Assembly: GCA_018524725.1 (NCBI GenBank)
Contig: JAEUWP010000366.1
Span: forward strand, 186,001 to 250,000
DNA: 64,000 nt
Source: Podaxis mareebaensis
Taxonomy: Eukaryota > Basidiomycota > Agaricomycetes > Agaricales > Agaricaceae
Direction of reading: 5' to 3'
Shown: positions 20,594 through 33,137 of the stretch, piece by piece
Layout: every line of letters starts with the position of its first letter
How positions within the stretch are numbered: position 1 is the first letter of the stretch
Program-made: the position numbers and the translations under genes
Notes under the pieces: generated by a model
The model's database searches: none
Seen by the model: only the letters and a program-made list of their open reading frames with translations
Told to the model about the DNA's origin: nothing

Positions 20594-23500
20594 TTAATGT
20601 AGATTGATCTCCCCTTCCTCTTCTAATTCCACATTCTCCCGTGCATAGACTGTTTGCGCTTCGACTATTGTATCTGGCACCTGAATTTGTTGTTCTTGAT
20701 ATGGCACTGTGTTCGGATCGATGGGTAGACCAAGGATACCCCTTATGATGATACCGCCTCCGGTTTTTGAAGATACCTGATTAGATTCTCTGCAGGTAGC
20801 ACTTTGTACGCCTGGGTTTGGGGTAAGTATAAGGAAATGTAGATGTAATGAGGTGTCTAAATACATTTCGTGCAGCCGCCTTCGCAACGGCAGTTCTCAA
20901 TGGCGAAATGGGCTTTCCTTAAGGTTTCGTGGGCTGCGAAACGGTGTGAGAATCCGAGGTACAAATGAAAAGGTTGTGTATACTCGCCATAATCAAAAGC
21001 CTTTGCAGCTACGCCACCTCCTTTCCCAACGGTGTCGTAGAAGATGAGTCTCATAAAGTCGTGAGACAGGGGAAGAGAATCCATCGAAATGTTAAAGCGC
21101 CTCACCTTGCGGGTCTTTTTCTTGATGACTCCGTCACCCTGTACTCCTTCTCTGCTGCCTTACACTCAGTCTTGAGGTCTTCCGATAATGGGAACTGATT
21201 CAGGAAGGCGTGCTGGGCGGCGTGAATCGCCTCGGCAACATTGAACCTCTTAGAACGTAAGAGCTCGAGGATAGGACGCGGAACGTCCATCCAGAGGCCA
21301 GTTGTGTCACATATGTATGGGGGCGTGTCGATCTCCACGGAATCCAGGATAACGTTATTCCTGAAGCTAAGTCAAAGAAAGATCGGAGACCCAAAGGAGA
21401 GGGCTGACCTAATTTTGAAGAAACCTCCGAGGCCGATGTCAGACTAGTATCGTATGAAATTTTGGAGGCGATGCTCACCAAAGACCTTTACTTGGATGTT
21501 TACGACTAGAACACATCAGAAAAACGGAATTGTGGCGTTCGGGTTCTTCATACTCACCACCATAGAATGCACGATGTTCGTCGATGGCTCTGATCCGGGT
21601 TGTGCGAACGGCATCCACATTCCTGTTCCAAAGCACATCTTAGTAATGGACTTCGCAGGGAGAGGGCATGGCATGATACAAACGTGAAGTCCCTTTTCGG
21701 ATCTCCTGTGTCAGTCAAGGGGTGAAGCATGGAACTTGAGAGCATACCGAGGCGATGTGTGATAGTTAACATCTGCTTGAATCACCTTTGCTATCTTGTT
21801 ATCGTGGCTGACTTCCTTGACCTATTTGTAATGTTATGGGTGGTTATCGATTAGACTGTTTCAATACCCACGACATATGCTACTCCCTGGTGCATGAACT
21901 AAGCCCCAACGTTAATGCCGATTGATCAAACTTGAAGAGTCTTAGGGAGACTTACAATACCACCCTCATATATTTCAAACATTGCTCGTGATACCTCAAC
22001 TTCTTCCAAAATAGTGTCTGGAGCATTGCTCTTCACGAGTACGACGGCATATTTATCTTCCTGGGTGCCACCTGGATCAAAGGTTAGCCTTCCATGTGCT
22101 GTCGTCGAGTAAAGATTTTTGCCCACGGATGGAAACGAATCGTGACGGATACGGCAAGAAATTAGGGTGCGTGTGATACCTAAAGTCATGCCGAAGGCCT
22201 AAATATACACTGGAAACTGCCATGAGGACTTACCAGCCGTCTGTATCCTTAAGCAATTTCGTCTCGCAAATCTCATGCATCAACGGTCCGAAGTATTGTT
22301 CATCTTCTTTGCAAATGGGCATCTCATTCCCGGCGCATTGCAGGTGTGCTGTATTGCGGAGCGCTCAATAACATGACTGAGAACAATGAAAGGGACGAAC
22401 CTTCGAGAATCACGGAGCTCTCAATGTCAATAACGAGATCCTCCATTGCATGATTAAACAAATCCTCCGGATGGTTGACATAGTATTGATCCACTGGGAA
22501 TGGGTCGGCGACAAGGATGGCCAATGAATCGCGTACACGACGCCCCGCTCTTCCCGCTTGCTGGCGCTGGAACGCACTTTCAATTCATGCATCATTCATG
22601 GAGAACAAACTACTCACGAAACTAGCAACGCTCATCGGGAAGCCCAGCATGATGACAGCATCCAACGCACCGATGTCTATGCCAAGCTCAAGTGCATTCG
22701 TTGCAATGATCCCGAGTAAATTTCCAGAGAAAGCCTCCTGCTCAATTCGACGACGGTCCTTGGATCCAATTTAGTGGCACTTGGATGTTGGAAACGAAAG
22801 ACAGTCTACCTCTTGCGAATAGCCTGTCGCGGGTCATTACTATCAATTATTGAAGCCCTCAATCATGTGGCTCTCACCTCCCCGGTACGGTTTCACCCTT
22901 GCCAGTATGTCAAGCCTTCCTTCATTGCTTAGATCTGCTCGTATGGCTTTCATGGCCTTTTCTGTGTAAACCACATGACACACCCTTCCACTTGACATAT
23001 ACTCACAAGCTCGCAAATTTTTCGTATCTGTAGCCGCCCGTTAAGCGCATACTCATGACAAGGCTGAAGTACAACTCACCTTGCAAAACAAAAGTACGCG
23101 CACACCTTGTTTCATAAGGAACCGCATCAGAGCCGTAGCTTCCGCAATAGATCCTCGACGTCCCAAAGTTGGCTGGAGGTCATCAATAAACGGAGGGTTC
23201 CAAATGAGATAATCTTTTTTCCCTGAAGGTGACCCGTCAACGTCTATGACCTCTATTTCATTTTCCACAAGGCCGAAAATCTTTTGCATGTGAGCGCCAG
23301 GGTTAGCAAGAGTTGCAGTGCAGGAGACGAAACGCATATGACGATCTGTGAATCAAGTTTTACCGCAGGGCGAAGAGGATGATTGGCTTGCACTAACTTC
23401 CGACAGCTGCACACACACGTCTGAACCTTCGCATGATGAACGCGACATGACTGCAGAACACTTTGGCGGAGTTCAGAAACTGAGTAGGAGACACGCACCT

Positions 23501-25520
23501 TCCTAGTAAGCCTGAGTAGTAGTGCAACTCGTCTACAACAACTAACTGATAGATGCAAAGTAGATGTCAATTATCTGAGCAGTTGGTGAACGAGTAGAAG
23601 CACCTTGACATCCCGCAGGAAGCTACAAAACGTCAAAAGTGTATTGGATCCAGGAACAGATCACTTACCCTCTCCAAGTATCCTCATGAGGCAGGATTGA
23701 TGCATGTATTGTATCCTTCCGAGGTCAGACTATCTGGAACGGGAAGTTGAGATACTCTTACAAAATTTGTAAAGATAACAGAAGCGCTTTCTCGTATGGC
23801 TAGACCAAAGGTGAGCTTGGTAGACCAGTCAAGAAAATGTAATGAACAATACCTGGACGCATCTCTTGTGGAGTATCACCGTCATAGGTGGAAACCTGGA
23901 TTTGTTCAAGACCAGGACAATTCTGGATCATCTTCTCGAGGGATGCCTTCTGGTCTTGTGCCAGTGCCTGTTTGATCATTTCGTAACAATGATCGTAGTC
24001 CAGTATATGGTACCCACCTTAGTGGGGTATATACAGAGCGCCTTTGAGGCAGGGTTTTCCCCAAGAAACTTGAGAATTGGAACCTACGGCGTGTCTGGGT
24101 CAGACAGGACACAATTTGGTATGATTGGGATAGCTACTTGGTATATCAGACTCTTGCCCGAGGCTGTGCTAGTAGACACGACCACATGTTTTCCTTCGAA
24201 GAGAGCACGTATGGCTGCTGCTTGATGGACATAAACCGATTTGATGTTTCTTGCATTCAAGAGAGCTTGTGAAATACTAGGAGAAAGCAAGAATCCAATC
24301 TCGTCTGTTTACGGTTAGCTTGGGTGAATGCTTTCGTGGAACGGTTCTCATACCGGTTTGAGGCTCTCGGGCGTCCACGGTCTTGCGAAAGACGATCTGT
24401 TCGCGATACCATTCTTGATCCACTAAAACCTGTATCAGATCATCGACAGAGGGCCGCGAGCTCGTGTCTGGAATATCGTCCGTGAGTTTCTCATTCTTGG
24501 GTGTTGTTGATGTTGGCGTAGAGGGATTGATTGGGATGTGCTCCCGGGCTGCTTCTCGAAGTATTTTTACAGGGTCTTCACTCTCCTCCGTCGCAAGAAT
24601 AAGGCTAAGATCACACGTAAGCTGGGATAGGTAAACAGAATATATCACTTACTCATTCACTGCTTGCTTGAAAACCTCATTTCTGGTCTCTATAAGCTTC
24701 TTGACAGCCGCGTGGGACAGTGAAGGAGGCTGTTGGTAGCTCAGGCTGCGCTTTATTGTCGGCATGAAGAAGGACGTCAGCAGAGAACATACACACCCGG
24801 CATTCCGCGACTTCTTTCCTTTGAGATTGTCAAAGAATTCAAGTACAAGAACATGCCCTTCTTCCTCTGCAGGTATTTTGGTTGAAGGAATAACGAAGTC
24901 GGGAGACCCGGCCCTGCGCTTGTTACCACTATCATCTTTCTCATTCACTTTCAAGTCATTTTTCGGAATATATGAAAACCTGACGAGGTCCGGAAGGAGA
25001 GCCCTATTTTTAAGGTCAGGCGAGCCCGCAAGGATAGACAGCCGAACAGACTTGATTTCGGCGACCGCTTGCAGTTCCAGGGGCCTGAGCAAGCTTCGTT
25101 ATTAGAATGAACGCCAGTTTTATACCTTCACTCGCCGTTTCAGGAGCCGTTCAACAGAAGATCTTATGGCGTCGAACGTTGTCGCGATCTGCTTCTTAGA
25201 GGAGATGAATGCTAGGATGGTGTTCAAGGCCTCGAGCGAGGTCAGGATAGTGTCCGCGAAGGATTAATGGTAGTATACCTTGAAAACCTGGGGGAAATGA
25301 TATAAATGAAGGCAAAAAAACTAATTTCTACAAGAGATACGCACCGCAAACAACTATACAAAGGTTAGTTTCGTCAATAATCCTAACAGAAGTAGCATAC
25401 CGAGTCGAAATGTTCAGGCCATATGACCGATCCTTCAACCACCTTGTTCTTCCCTTTCGTGGAGTTCCGCGCTTTCTTGGTTGGAGGTGTTTCGGCAGAC
25501 TTATTCGAGACACGCTTCAT
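20594..25520 (-). CDS. HRQ1: Hrq1-type RecQ-like ATP-dependent DNA helicase
   Basis: Fungal homologue of RECQ4-like Hrq1, a 3'-5' DNA helicase in crosslink repair and telomere upkeep. The ATG at 25520 begins MKRVSNKSAETPPTKKARN, a basic, likely nuclear start, then VIWPEHFDSV. An N-terminal region specific to Hrq1 follows: TTFDAIRSSVERLLKRR and LPDLVRFSYIP. The helicase core carries QAAAIRALFEGKHVVVSTST, then ASGKSLIYQ (motif I, near 24160) and VVVDELHYYSG (motif II, DELH, near 23520). Motif III is RFVSCTATLANPGAHM; KKDYLIWNPPFID is typical of Hrq1. The C-terminal DUF1998-type zinc domain has GGGVAAKAFDYGEYT and cysteines in CRCEGGCTKC, spliced to CRESNQVSSKTGGGIIIRG. It ends GEINLH at 20594. 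About 1,050-1,150 residues in more than fifteen exons; exon borders in 21.4-23.0 kb are least certain. Confidence 0.9.
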
Positions 25521-25794
25521 GACTGAGCGGCGAAAAGAATGGTATTCTAGGTCGAGGCTAAGGGGCTCTAATAACGAAATGCCGGGAAGTGGAACGCGCA
25601 CCAGATCTGAGATCTGGTGGGAATTCCAGCTCCGCCGCAAAATGGTTATCCAGCAATTCTGCCTCCTCCCAGTTCAAGACGTACCCATCCCGCCCTTCGT
25701 AAGTATACGCGACCTACAGCCGTTTATCAGTTAAACTAATTACATTCTACTTGCAAAGTACCTTCTCTGAAATCCCGACGCGTTTGCCATCGAC
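25521..25794. promoter_or_regulatory. Divergent promoter, Hrq1 helicase / small protein
   Basis: The 274 bp between two divergent start codons. A plus-strand ATG at 25642 followed by a donor-like gtaagt at about 25701 leaves open a 5' UTR intron or longer first exon for the small gene to the right. I prefer the start at 25795 because no frame-keeping splice joins the two. Confidence 0.45.
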
Positions 25795-26061
25795 ATGAGA
25801 GCCTCAGCAGTCCGACTCGTCCGAATCATCCCTCGCAAAGCTCTTGACCCCGCTGCAGTGAAAGTGGTGAATGCCCCTCCCCCGCAAACTCAAGAGCTTC
25901 AACAGCCCACCGTCCTTGATCTCCTCCAGAAACAACGCGAGAAGGCCGGCGCTGACTGGCCCGCGAACATTCAGATAGAGCCTGTGGCGAAGAAAGAGGC
26001 GTTCAAGCCCGTTCAGGCGGAAGTACGGACGCAGCTGAAGAGGCTTTTGAAGGAGCGGTGA
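25795..26061 (+). CDS. Small protein of unknown function, probably mitochondrial
   Basis: An intronless 88-codon gene. I do not recognise a family. The protein starts MRASAVRLVRIIPRKALDP, an Arg-rich, amphipathic stretch without acidic residues in its first 17 positions, which is typical of a mitochondrial presequence. The rest is hydrophilic and charged, with VLDLLQKQREKAGADWP and a basic end RTQLKRLLKER. No membrane segment is seen. Size and charge would fit a fungus-specific mitochondrial ribosomal or assembly protein, but this is only a guess from composition. It diverges from the helicase gene 274 bp away, and the coding capacity is not shared with another gene on the opposite strand. 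Confidence 0.6.
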   Translation: MRASAVRLVRIIPRKALDPAAVKVVNAPPPQTQELQQPTVLDLLQKQREKAGADWPANIQIEPVAKKEAFKPVQAEVRTQLKRLLKER

Positions 26062-26423
26062 ATGTAGAGAGGAAGTACATGCCGTGGTTGGAGACTTTTG
26101 CCATTGTGTCAAAATGAATTTAGAGAATGGGATCGCCATCCTTCTTTCGAGGGCACATTTACCGTCGCCTCTGAGCCAAATAATAGGCCCACTGCTCCTG
26201 GGCTGATGTATATTTATCGAATAATTTACTGGATAAAGTTACGCATAAAATCCACTGAGACCCTCAGTAAGGTGTAAACGATTTGAGATTTGACGCATCA
26301 TTGCAAGTGACAGGTGTGTCCGGAACATGTGATATCGACTTGGAAGTTAGCCTCGTTCACTGTTGACTTTGGTTGGCCGAAAACCAAGTCCTTCAAGCTT
26401 CAGCATCACACTCATATCCCACC
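26062..26423. other. 362-bp intergenic region
   Basis: It holds the 3' UTR of the small mitochondrial-type gene and the promoter of the membrane-protein gene. No gene or repeat is visible. The sequence is moderately AT-rich with no clear TATA box near the start. Confidence 0.5.
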
Positions 26424-27501
26424 ATGACGAGGCATCTCCTACGAGGTATTGGTATCCCCATTCTCTTGTCTACCTCACGCTTAGTAACGACACGCGACAG
26501 ATATTGTCCTCCCTCTCCTCGTCTTCCCAACTCTCAGCTACTATGCCTTCCGATATACCTTTGGGCACCTCTTCGCCTCAGGTCTAGCACATAAAGTTTC
26601 TTCTCAGTGTGCCTTCCCAGGCGCCAGCCCATATGCTCTCCCATATACCAACATCCATTCCGTTGACCAACGACTCTGCGGTCTCGTCGCCTTCTTCCAC
26701 GAAGCAATGGCTCCAGGCGACCCCCTGACGTTCCTATATTACTTCATTGGCGTCGGATCCGTCTTCGCTGTCGTACCTGTCATCGAAAGCTACCGCGCCG
26801 ATCGCAGCATCTTTATCGCCTTCCCGGTTATTTTCGGCCTCCTCAGCCAGGTGCTCACAATAGGTGCTACAACGCCTCTCTATTGGCTCGTGTTCTTCCT
26901 CAGTGGTGGACGTGCCAAATTCGATAAAGCTATCCCCACGACGAAAGCCCATGCCGAAGCTATAATCTTTGGCCTATTCGTCGGGGCTGCTATCCCGTCC
27001 ATTTGCATGGTCGTAATGCAGGACCCCATTGTAACGGCTATTTGGCAACCATACCCCGTTTACATGTCGGTTGCTATTCTTTTGCATCTCGCAGTCCGAA
27101 GACCGAACCATACCCAGTCCGGATTTTCTACCATCCAGCTATTCTACCTGGCAGCCTTCATCCTCGCATCTTCTCTCCACTTTGCCGTCCTCTGGCCCCG
27201 ACTGGGCAACCTGGAAGCCATAAAGGCGCTCTTTATACCCTCTCCCACACCCCTCACCAACGCCGGTGCGCCTGCGCAAGCCTTGGATTTCCTCAAGTGG
27301 GATTTTACCTTCGGGTTCGTGTCAATGGGTCTTGCACAACTCTGGTTCACCTCGGACGTGATCGAGATTCCGTTCATTTTGTTCTGGTATGCCATAGCAA
27401 TCCCGTTCTGTGGTCTAGGCGCAGCCGTCATTGCAGTCAACCTCTGGCGCGAGGGTCAAATCGGTGATCGTCTCGCCATTGCCAAAGAAAAACAGTCATA
27501 G
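26424..27501 (+). CDS. Multi-pass membrane protein of unknown function
   Basis: Two exons: 26424-26445 (22 nt, MTRHLLRD) and 26501-27501, joined in phase across a 55-nt intron; the second exon alone would lack the true N-terminus. About 340 residues with roughly eight hydrophobic segments, including IVLPLLVFPTLSYYAF, FLYYFIGVGSVFAVVPVI, FPVIFGLLSQVLTIGATTP, AIIFGLFVGAAIPSICMVV, VYMSVAILLHLAV, LFYLAAFILASSLHFAVLW and IPFILFWYAIAIPFCGLGA. A soluble-looking loop NIHSVDQRLCGLVAFFHEAM precedes the second segment. No transporter signature, heme or catalytic motif is recognised. The N-terminal segment could act as a signal anchor. Such families are widespread and uncharacterised in fungi and sometimes occur in biosynthetic clusters, but no cluster genes lie here. 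Confidence 0.75.
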
Positions 27502-27625
27502 ATCCACCTCTTGGATATTAAGTAGCGGGACGACAAGATATATATAAATACAATATATGCAAATGGAAAAGAAAACATGTACCAAAAACGACAGATAGGA
27601 AAGAGCCTTAGATACTAATACGACT
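27502..27625. other. Convergent 3' region, membrane protein / Spt16
   Basis: The 124 bp between two converging stop codons must carry both polyadenylation regions. An AT-rich stretch with repeated tatata words lies at about 27537-27560. Confidence 0.5.
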
Positions 27626-30600
27626 TCACCGCTTGGATTTACCATTGGCTTTTCCTGGGGCAGCCTTCTTTTTCTTTGGTCGATCATCATCGGAGTCGTC
27701 CGAACGGTTCCCCTTCTTCCTCTCTTCGGCGCGTTTAGCATCAGCTTTCGCAGCCTTCCGCTCGAGCTCGTCCCAATCATCACCTGTAAGCCGGTTAAGC
27801 ACCAGAAACCTGAGAATGTCAACACTTGAGCGCACCTTCGTCACTCTCATCTTCATCATAAGACCCGCTCTCGTCGCTTGCATCATCATCGTCAGAATAT
27901 TCACTCTCATCTTCGCTGCTCGACTCCGCAAAGTCATCAGTGTCAGCCTCAAACTCGGATGTCGAATCCGACTGCTCAGACACCTCGCTTTCGGCGCCCC
28001 CAACACCGCCAAGGAAACTCCATCCGCCACCCTGGAAGAACTCGTATGGGTTCTCATTGATATGCTTCATGATGGGTCCCCAGTTCAAGTTGACAGGTCC
28101 TTCGCTCATCGGGATATCAACGGAGCTATAAACAGGATTCAGCAACTTATAGATTCAGAGAGTTGGAGAAGAACATACTCAAGCCAGTTCTTGACATCGT
28201 CCATCTGAGCGCTCTGAATAGAATTGATATGTAGAGGCGCTTTGGTGAAATCCTTGAAGATAAGGACGAGATCAAATTGCTTCAGTCCGTATTGAACCCG
28301 TTCCAATGAGGCAATCTCGATATCAGCAAGGGTGACAACCAAGAATGGCGGGTCCGTGAGATGGACAAGACATTCAGTCGTAGGTTGGAGTCGAACGCTG
28401 GTACGGAACGGTACACCTTCGAAGGAAAGTTCGCGGAATGGGATATCAAGCTCAAGGGTTTCACCGAGCTACACCATTTATCAGCACTGTAACACCATGA
28501 AAACGAGGGCACTCACTGAAGCGGACGCTGCCTCAGCGATCTTCTCTCCAAAGGCTTTCATCTCCTTGTTCAACAGGGCCCTGCGCTTGCGTTCCTGCTG
28601 TTCCATCTCGATTTCGTCCTCATCGCCATAACGGTGTTTGCGCTTTCTGTTGCCGGTCTCATCAAACTGGACATCAGTCGCTTCACGGAAGAATTGTACA
28701 TCCTGAGTAGCTATCAATGAACCGGACGGTGTAAGATTACAAGTCAGTGGACGGCTTACCGAAGTCTTCTTCTTTCCGATCATGATAGGTGACTTGAGGT
28801 GCAGGTGAACAATGACCAACAGCTCGTGATCGCAAGGTTGGAAGAACAGGTGCTTGATGTTACTGAAGAGAATATCTGTTTAAACCATTGGTCACTCACC
28901 ATTCTCATCCTCTACAATAAAGCGCTTACCAATTTTCTGTGCACCAACGGACTGATAACGGACACCATTCTGGTGGATCTCAACTTCTCCGGGCAACCTC
29001 TTCCCATCGAGCGCAGGCCGAACGAATGTCTCCGACATTTTGATCGGACGCCTTCCCTTCACTTCGACTAGATTGCCTTGTTCGACAACATCAGCCATCT
29101 CTTTCTTCTGTTGCTCCCTCTTGTTCGCTTCCTTCTTCAGTTCAGTAATCTGCTTGCTGACATTGTCAAACCGGTGTGAGTCCGGCGAGCGGTAGGACAC
29201 CGAACGGATGAAAGTAGCATCAGGATCCTCGAAAGGCGTGTCGTCTTTCTTCCCTGACATTTGACCAGGAGTTTGGAAGTTGATACGAAGGTAAGTAAAG
29301 TCGCCTTCATCGTTCTTGCTGACATTCTTGATCGTGTTAATGTGGAAAGGCACAGCAAACCCATGAATAGGCAGGATAACCGTCTGAGCTTTCCTGTCGA
29401 CATGAATCTACAAGGATCCATTAATTAGGATAACCTAATGAGCTGACGGCCATAGTTACGCACCCTGAGCCTATCCACCTCCGGCGGCAAAGCAGCTTCA
29501 CCTTTGTAACTCTGAAACTTTTTCCAGGTTTTTCCTTCGCGAGTGCCAGTTCCTCCTCCATCTTCCGAGTACCGTCGCAAACCTTCCTCCTGCAGCTTCT
29601 CATGGAGCTCCTTCTGGTGCTCAAGCAACTTAGCTGCAGCGGTCTGGTGAACTTCATCCTGGGCAGCTCTCCGCGTCTGGTTACGGAGAACCTTCGTTCC
29701 GGCTGTCTTCTTTGCAGGCGAACCATTGGCGCGGGGGACAACAGGAGGTTTTCTCTCTTTCTTTTCCTCTTCCTCCTCCTCGTCGTTGAGGAAGAAAAGT
29801 GTATCCTTGGGAGACTTGGTTCCCTCCGTCAGCAGCGTAGATTTTTCTTGTCCGATAAGAATAGTATCTGTTAAATGAAGCGCATACCTGCGAAAGATGA
29901 TAAATTATCAATTCAGCGGGGAAAACTCTGACGGCTTACTTCTGACCACCATCATCTAAGTCAGTGAAACCAAGGCCCAGAATCAGAGTCATATCTTTCT
30001 TCAAAACATGACCATTCTTGGCAGAGAGGAGATAGGCGCTATCACGGAACTCCATACCAGTCTAAGAACGAAAGGGTGATGAGTTGGTAGGTGAATTTCA
30101 TGATAAGGATAAACTCACCCCAAATCCAATATTCTTGACGAAATTTCCTTCCAAGCCCGGGTTCTTCTGCTTGATGAACGACAACGCATGTTGATAGGCA
30201 TCACGAGCCACAACTCCGTCCTTAATGAACGACAGTAGCTCCGTCTGTAGTGACAAGAGTAGATTGTATTGCGCCTCTTGATCCTGAAGCACGCTCAGTT
30301 ACTGAAGACGGCATGAGGAAACTGTACTTACGGGCTTGGGATCCACAATAAAGGTCCTGCCGACACTCGTACAGTATGACTTATACCGCATACCGACGGA
30401 TATCAGAAGAACGCCCTTGTGGGCAATGTTATCCTCGGTCGACTCCACGGTATACCGCAGGTCATACCCAGTTTTGCTAGAGCGCGAGATAATGATAGGA
30501 GGGTAGCAGAATTCCACGAGTTGCCAGTCCACCTAGAGCGCACAGCGAGTCACTATCAAATCCAGACCCATAAACCAAGGAAAACGCACCTTGTCCAAGT

Positions 30601-31585
30601 TTTTGCCCTTACTCCACACCTTCATGTCAGGGCCCTTTGCATCCTTCCCCTCTCCAGACCCCAAACGAGCTTCAATCTGAGCCGCCAACATATCGTGGGT
30701 GATCTTGGACTCCTTATCTAAGATGGACTCGAGTTTTGGTGCAACATGGTACTTGAGGAGCGTTGATGTCAAGGAACCGGCGGTTTGTACGGCTTTCTAT
30801 AAAATTTATGCGCACTGAGAAACCGACAAGTGATATGGTGCCTGTCATACTTACGAGTTCCTCTTCGTCTTTCACGGCCATAGCGGCGGAAACCGCTGGT
30901 GACATATCAACCAACTCAGGCTTTTCCGAAGCTTCAGAAATGAGTTTCTCCCAATCCGCGATCAATTTTCCAGTGTGTTGTTCCTTTAAGAAGGTGCCAA
31001 CACGTTTGGACTTGCAGTACTGTTCGAAAAATCGGGGAAGGGTGTCATTAGCGACATCTTTGCCCTTGGCCTGGGCAAAGATCTTTATCGGTACGAGACC
31101 ATCCGCCTTTTCAATTTGCGCCAGGATCTTGGCTGTACCGCGAGCATGTTGTTGTTAGTACAAACTCAAACAGAACAGAAGTGTGCCTAAACCTTTGCTC
31201 GCAGAGCATAGTATTGAAATCTGGTCCTTCTGGAACAGCGTCAGAGTAGATGGAAATTCGTAGCCTAGAAGCCATTGCTGTGAGGATATGCTTAGTAAAC
31301 CACGACAGCGACGGTGCCAACCAGACAATTGTACTCACCTGGAAACATGTACCCTTCCGCATAGGCTCATCCTCGGCCGCAGGATCTCCAGCAACAAGAA
31401 CTAGACCATCTGCATCTGCTATCGAAGCATAATCATCGCTTTTACTGGCGTTCTGGGGACATAGCCCGACAAATCAATATTTGAACATATGTCAGGGAAG
31501 AAAATAGCGAGGCACGCACCGACCAGCCCTCATATATACGTTTTACGCGAGAGCTGAATAGTGCCTTGTTCAGTTCGACATGCAT
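27626..31585 (-). CDS. SPT16: FACT histone chaperone subunit Spt16
   Basis: Large subunit of FACT, which takes apart and rebuilds nucleosomes during transcription and replication. The ATG at 31585 begins [21 protein letters not shown]. The N-terminal pita-bread (inactive aminopeptidase M24-like) domain includes [20 protein letters not shown] and the regions around [16 protein letters not shown] and IGFG. Linker and dimerisation regions follow, then the middle domain with a tandem PH fold: [21 protein letters not shown] (in parts) and [18 protein letters not shown]. The C-terminal tail is a long acidic Glu/Asp/Ser run (about 27830-28010 on the complement) followed by a Lys-rich end, as in all Spt16 proteins. 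Stop at 27626. About 1,050 residues with more than ten introns, normal for the family. The upstream phosphoesterase gene lies on the same strand, 165 bp away. Confidence 0.94.
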
Positions 31586-31750
31586 GGAGGTGGATGTCGC
31601 GAGGTGGTGAAGGTAGATGGCAAGGAACGAACGCGTTCCAAGTATGCAAGACGCGCCTGAAATGAGGGTACGGCGGAGTGTGAATTATGTCACTGGCGCT
31701 CTGACTCGCTTCTCCCTTTCTCAACAACAATATGTATTATTCATGCAAAC

Positions 31751-32938
31751 TCAGTTCAGTAGATCTACTACAATCGCTGCCCCCGACATCGCTACCGCTG
31801 CATTTACCGCTACCCTCACACCTGTCGTCGTCTTTATCATCTCTACTCCCGCATCCTCATGGATGTGCCTGGTCGACTTTTCAGGAAAATTTGCTCTTAG
31901 GACACCAAGTGACTCACCCGAATACATGGAGCCTGCATGCCTCCAATGTCTTCAGCTTCTCCTGTAACACTGGGCAACCAGCTTCTTTGCCCCTCGCCGT
32001 CAGATCGAGACATGACTTAGCCGGTGTATGCGTCAGCAGAATATCAGTATTTGATGGGATCTTGTCATAGATGGCTACGAATATAGATTCAGTAAGACAC
32101 TCGAGATCCCAAATTGTCGCCGATACCTGTTGCCTTCTCCGGGCCTGCATATTGGAAGGCTCCCGATCCGTATTTGGGTGAGCCCTGAAAGGTGTAAGGA
32201 CTCGGCACCTACAGATGTTATGAATTCACCACCCACGGGAGAACCATATACGACCCACTTCCTTCCAGACCCTGTTGTGAACTCGAGGGCTTCATGTTCC
32301 AAATAATGTACATTTGCCTTCTTCATTGCTTCTCCTCTCACATACTCCGATATCACAACTAGCGGCTCGGTATCCTGGTAGTAACTGATTGAACTTTCTG
32401 ACTTTCGGGTTGTTCTAGGAACCCTACCTGGACCGGTTCATCGAAAGGCGATATGTCTTTGTCTAGGCACAACTGCACGAATGAACAGTGGACAAGGTCA
32501 GTGTGATTGTCTCCCCAGGTTTAATTGCCGGTTCACAAACCACGAACATCATGGTTCCCTGCGATTATGCTGTAACACTTTATTAGCTCTGATACTCATA
32601 TCGGTTAACCGAAAGCAACCCAAACACATTTTCACGGGATAATCCAAGCTCTCTATCCAGTTCAGAGTCGTCATCACTTGGTCAGGATAGCCCCAGCTAC
32701 TCAAATCTCCAGCATGCAGCAAGACATCTCCGGGAGGCAAATTATAACCAATCCAGGAGTGATTATCAGAAATGCAGACAAAACGAGTCCAATTGGGCCC
32801 CGGGTGAGGAGGTAGTGCGCCAGAGTGAACATAGGCACAAGCTGTCTCTGAGATGATAGAACCTCCACTGGGCTGCATAGCGTTAAGCCGCGAAGGGTGT
32901 CGTAAGTCTTGCAGAAAGGCTTTTACTCGTTCTACCAT
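31751..32938 (-). CDS. Calcineurin-like metallophosphoesterase (MPPED-like)
   Basis: Soluble metal-dependent phosphoesterase of the MPPED/UbiH-type calcineurin-like group; substrate unknown. The metal-binding motifs appear in the family order: FVCISDNHSW (D-x-H), GDVLLHAGDLSSWG (GDLS), IIAGNHDVR, DILLTHTPAKS and GHIHEDAG. The IIAGNHD motif is created by a splice that joins AAAAT to C after PVK. GHIHEDAG is likewise restored by splicing out the intron beginning gtgagtcac. I use the ATG at 32938 (MVERVKAFLQ); an in-frame codon further upstream is TTG, not ATG. The last exon ends AAIVVDLLN, stop at 31751. About 300 residues. It is unrelated to the 5'-nucleotidase at 39.7-42.4 kb beyond sharing the phosphoesterase fold. 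Confidence 0.88.
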
Positions 32939-33137
32939 GTGGAGCTGCAACTGTACCAGGAGAGGCGGTTCTAATTCTGTCGGTAGCCGCGTTGTATATC
33001 GAGGTTTTCGTCTGACTCGCAGCTTGCGTCAATGACGTGTGCTGTTAGAGTCACGGCTTTACGTCACGTTCTTTTATCCAACGTTTTCTCCTTGCTCCAG
33101 TTCCAGGCAGTCCCCGCTTGATAAACAATAAATCATG

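Noticed and set aside
27633..28208. 191-codon plus-strand frame opposite Spt16
   Set aside because: It is the antisense of Spt16's repetitive acidic tail, which frequently gives long mirror frames.
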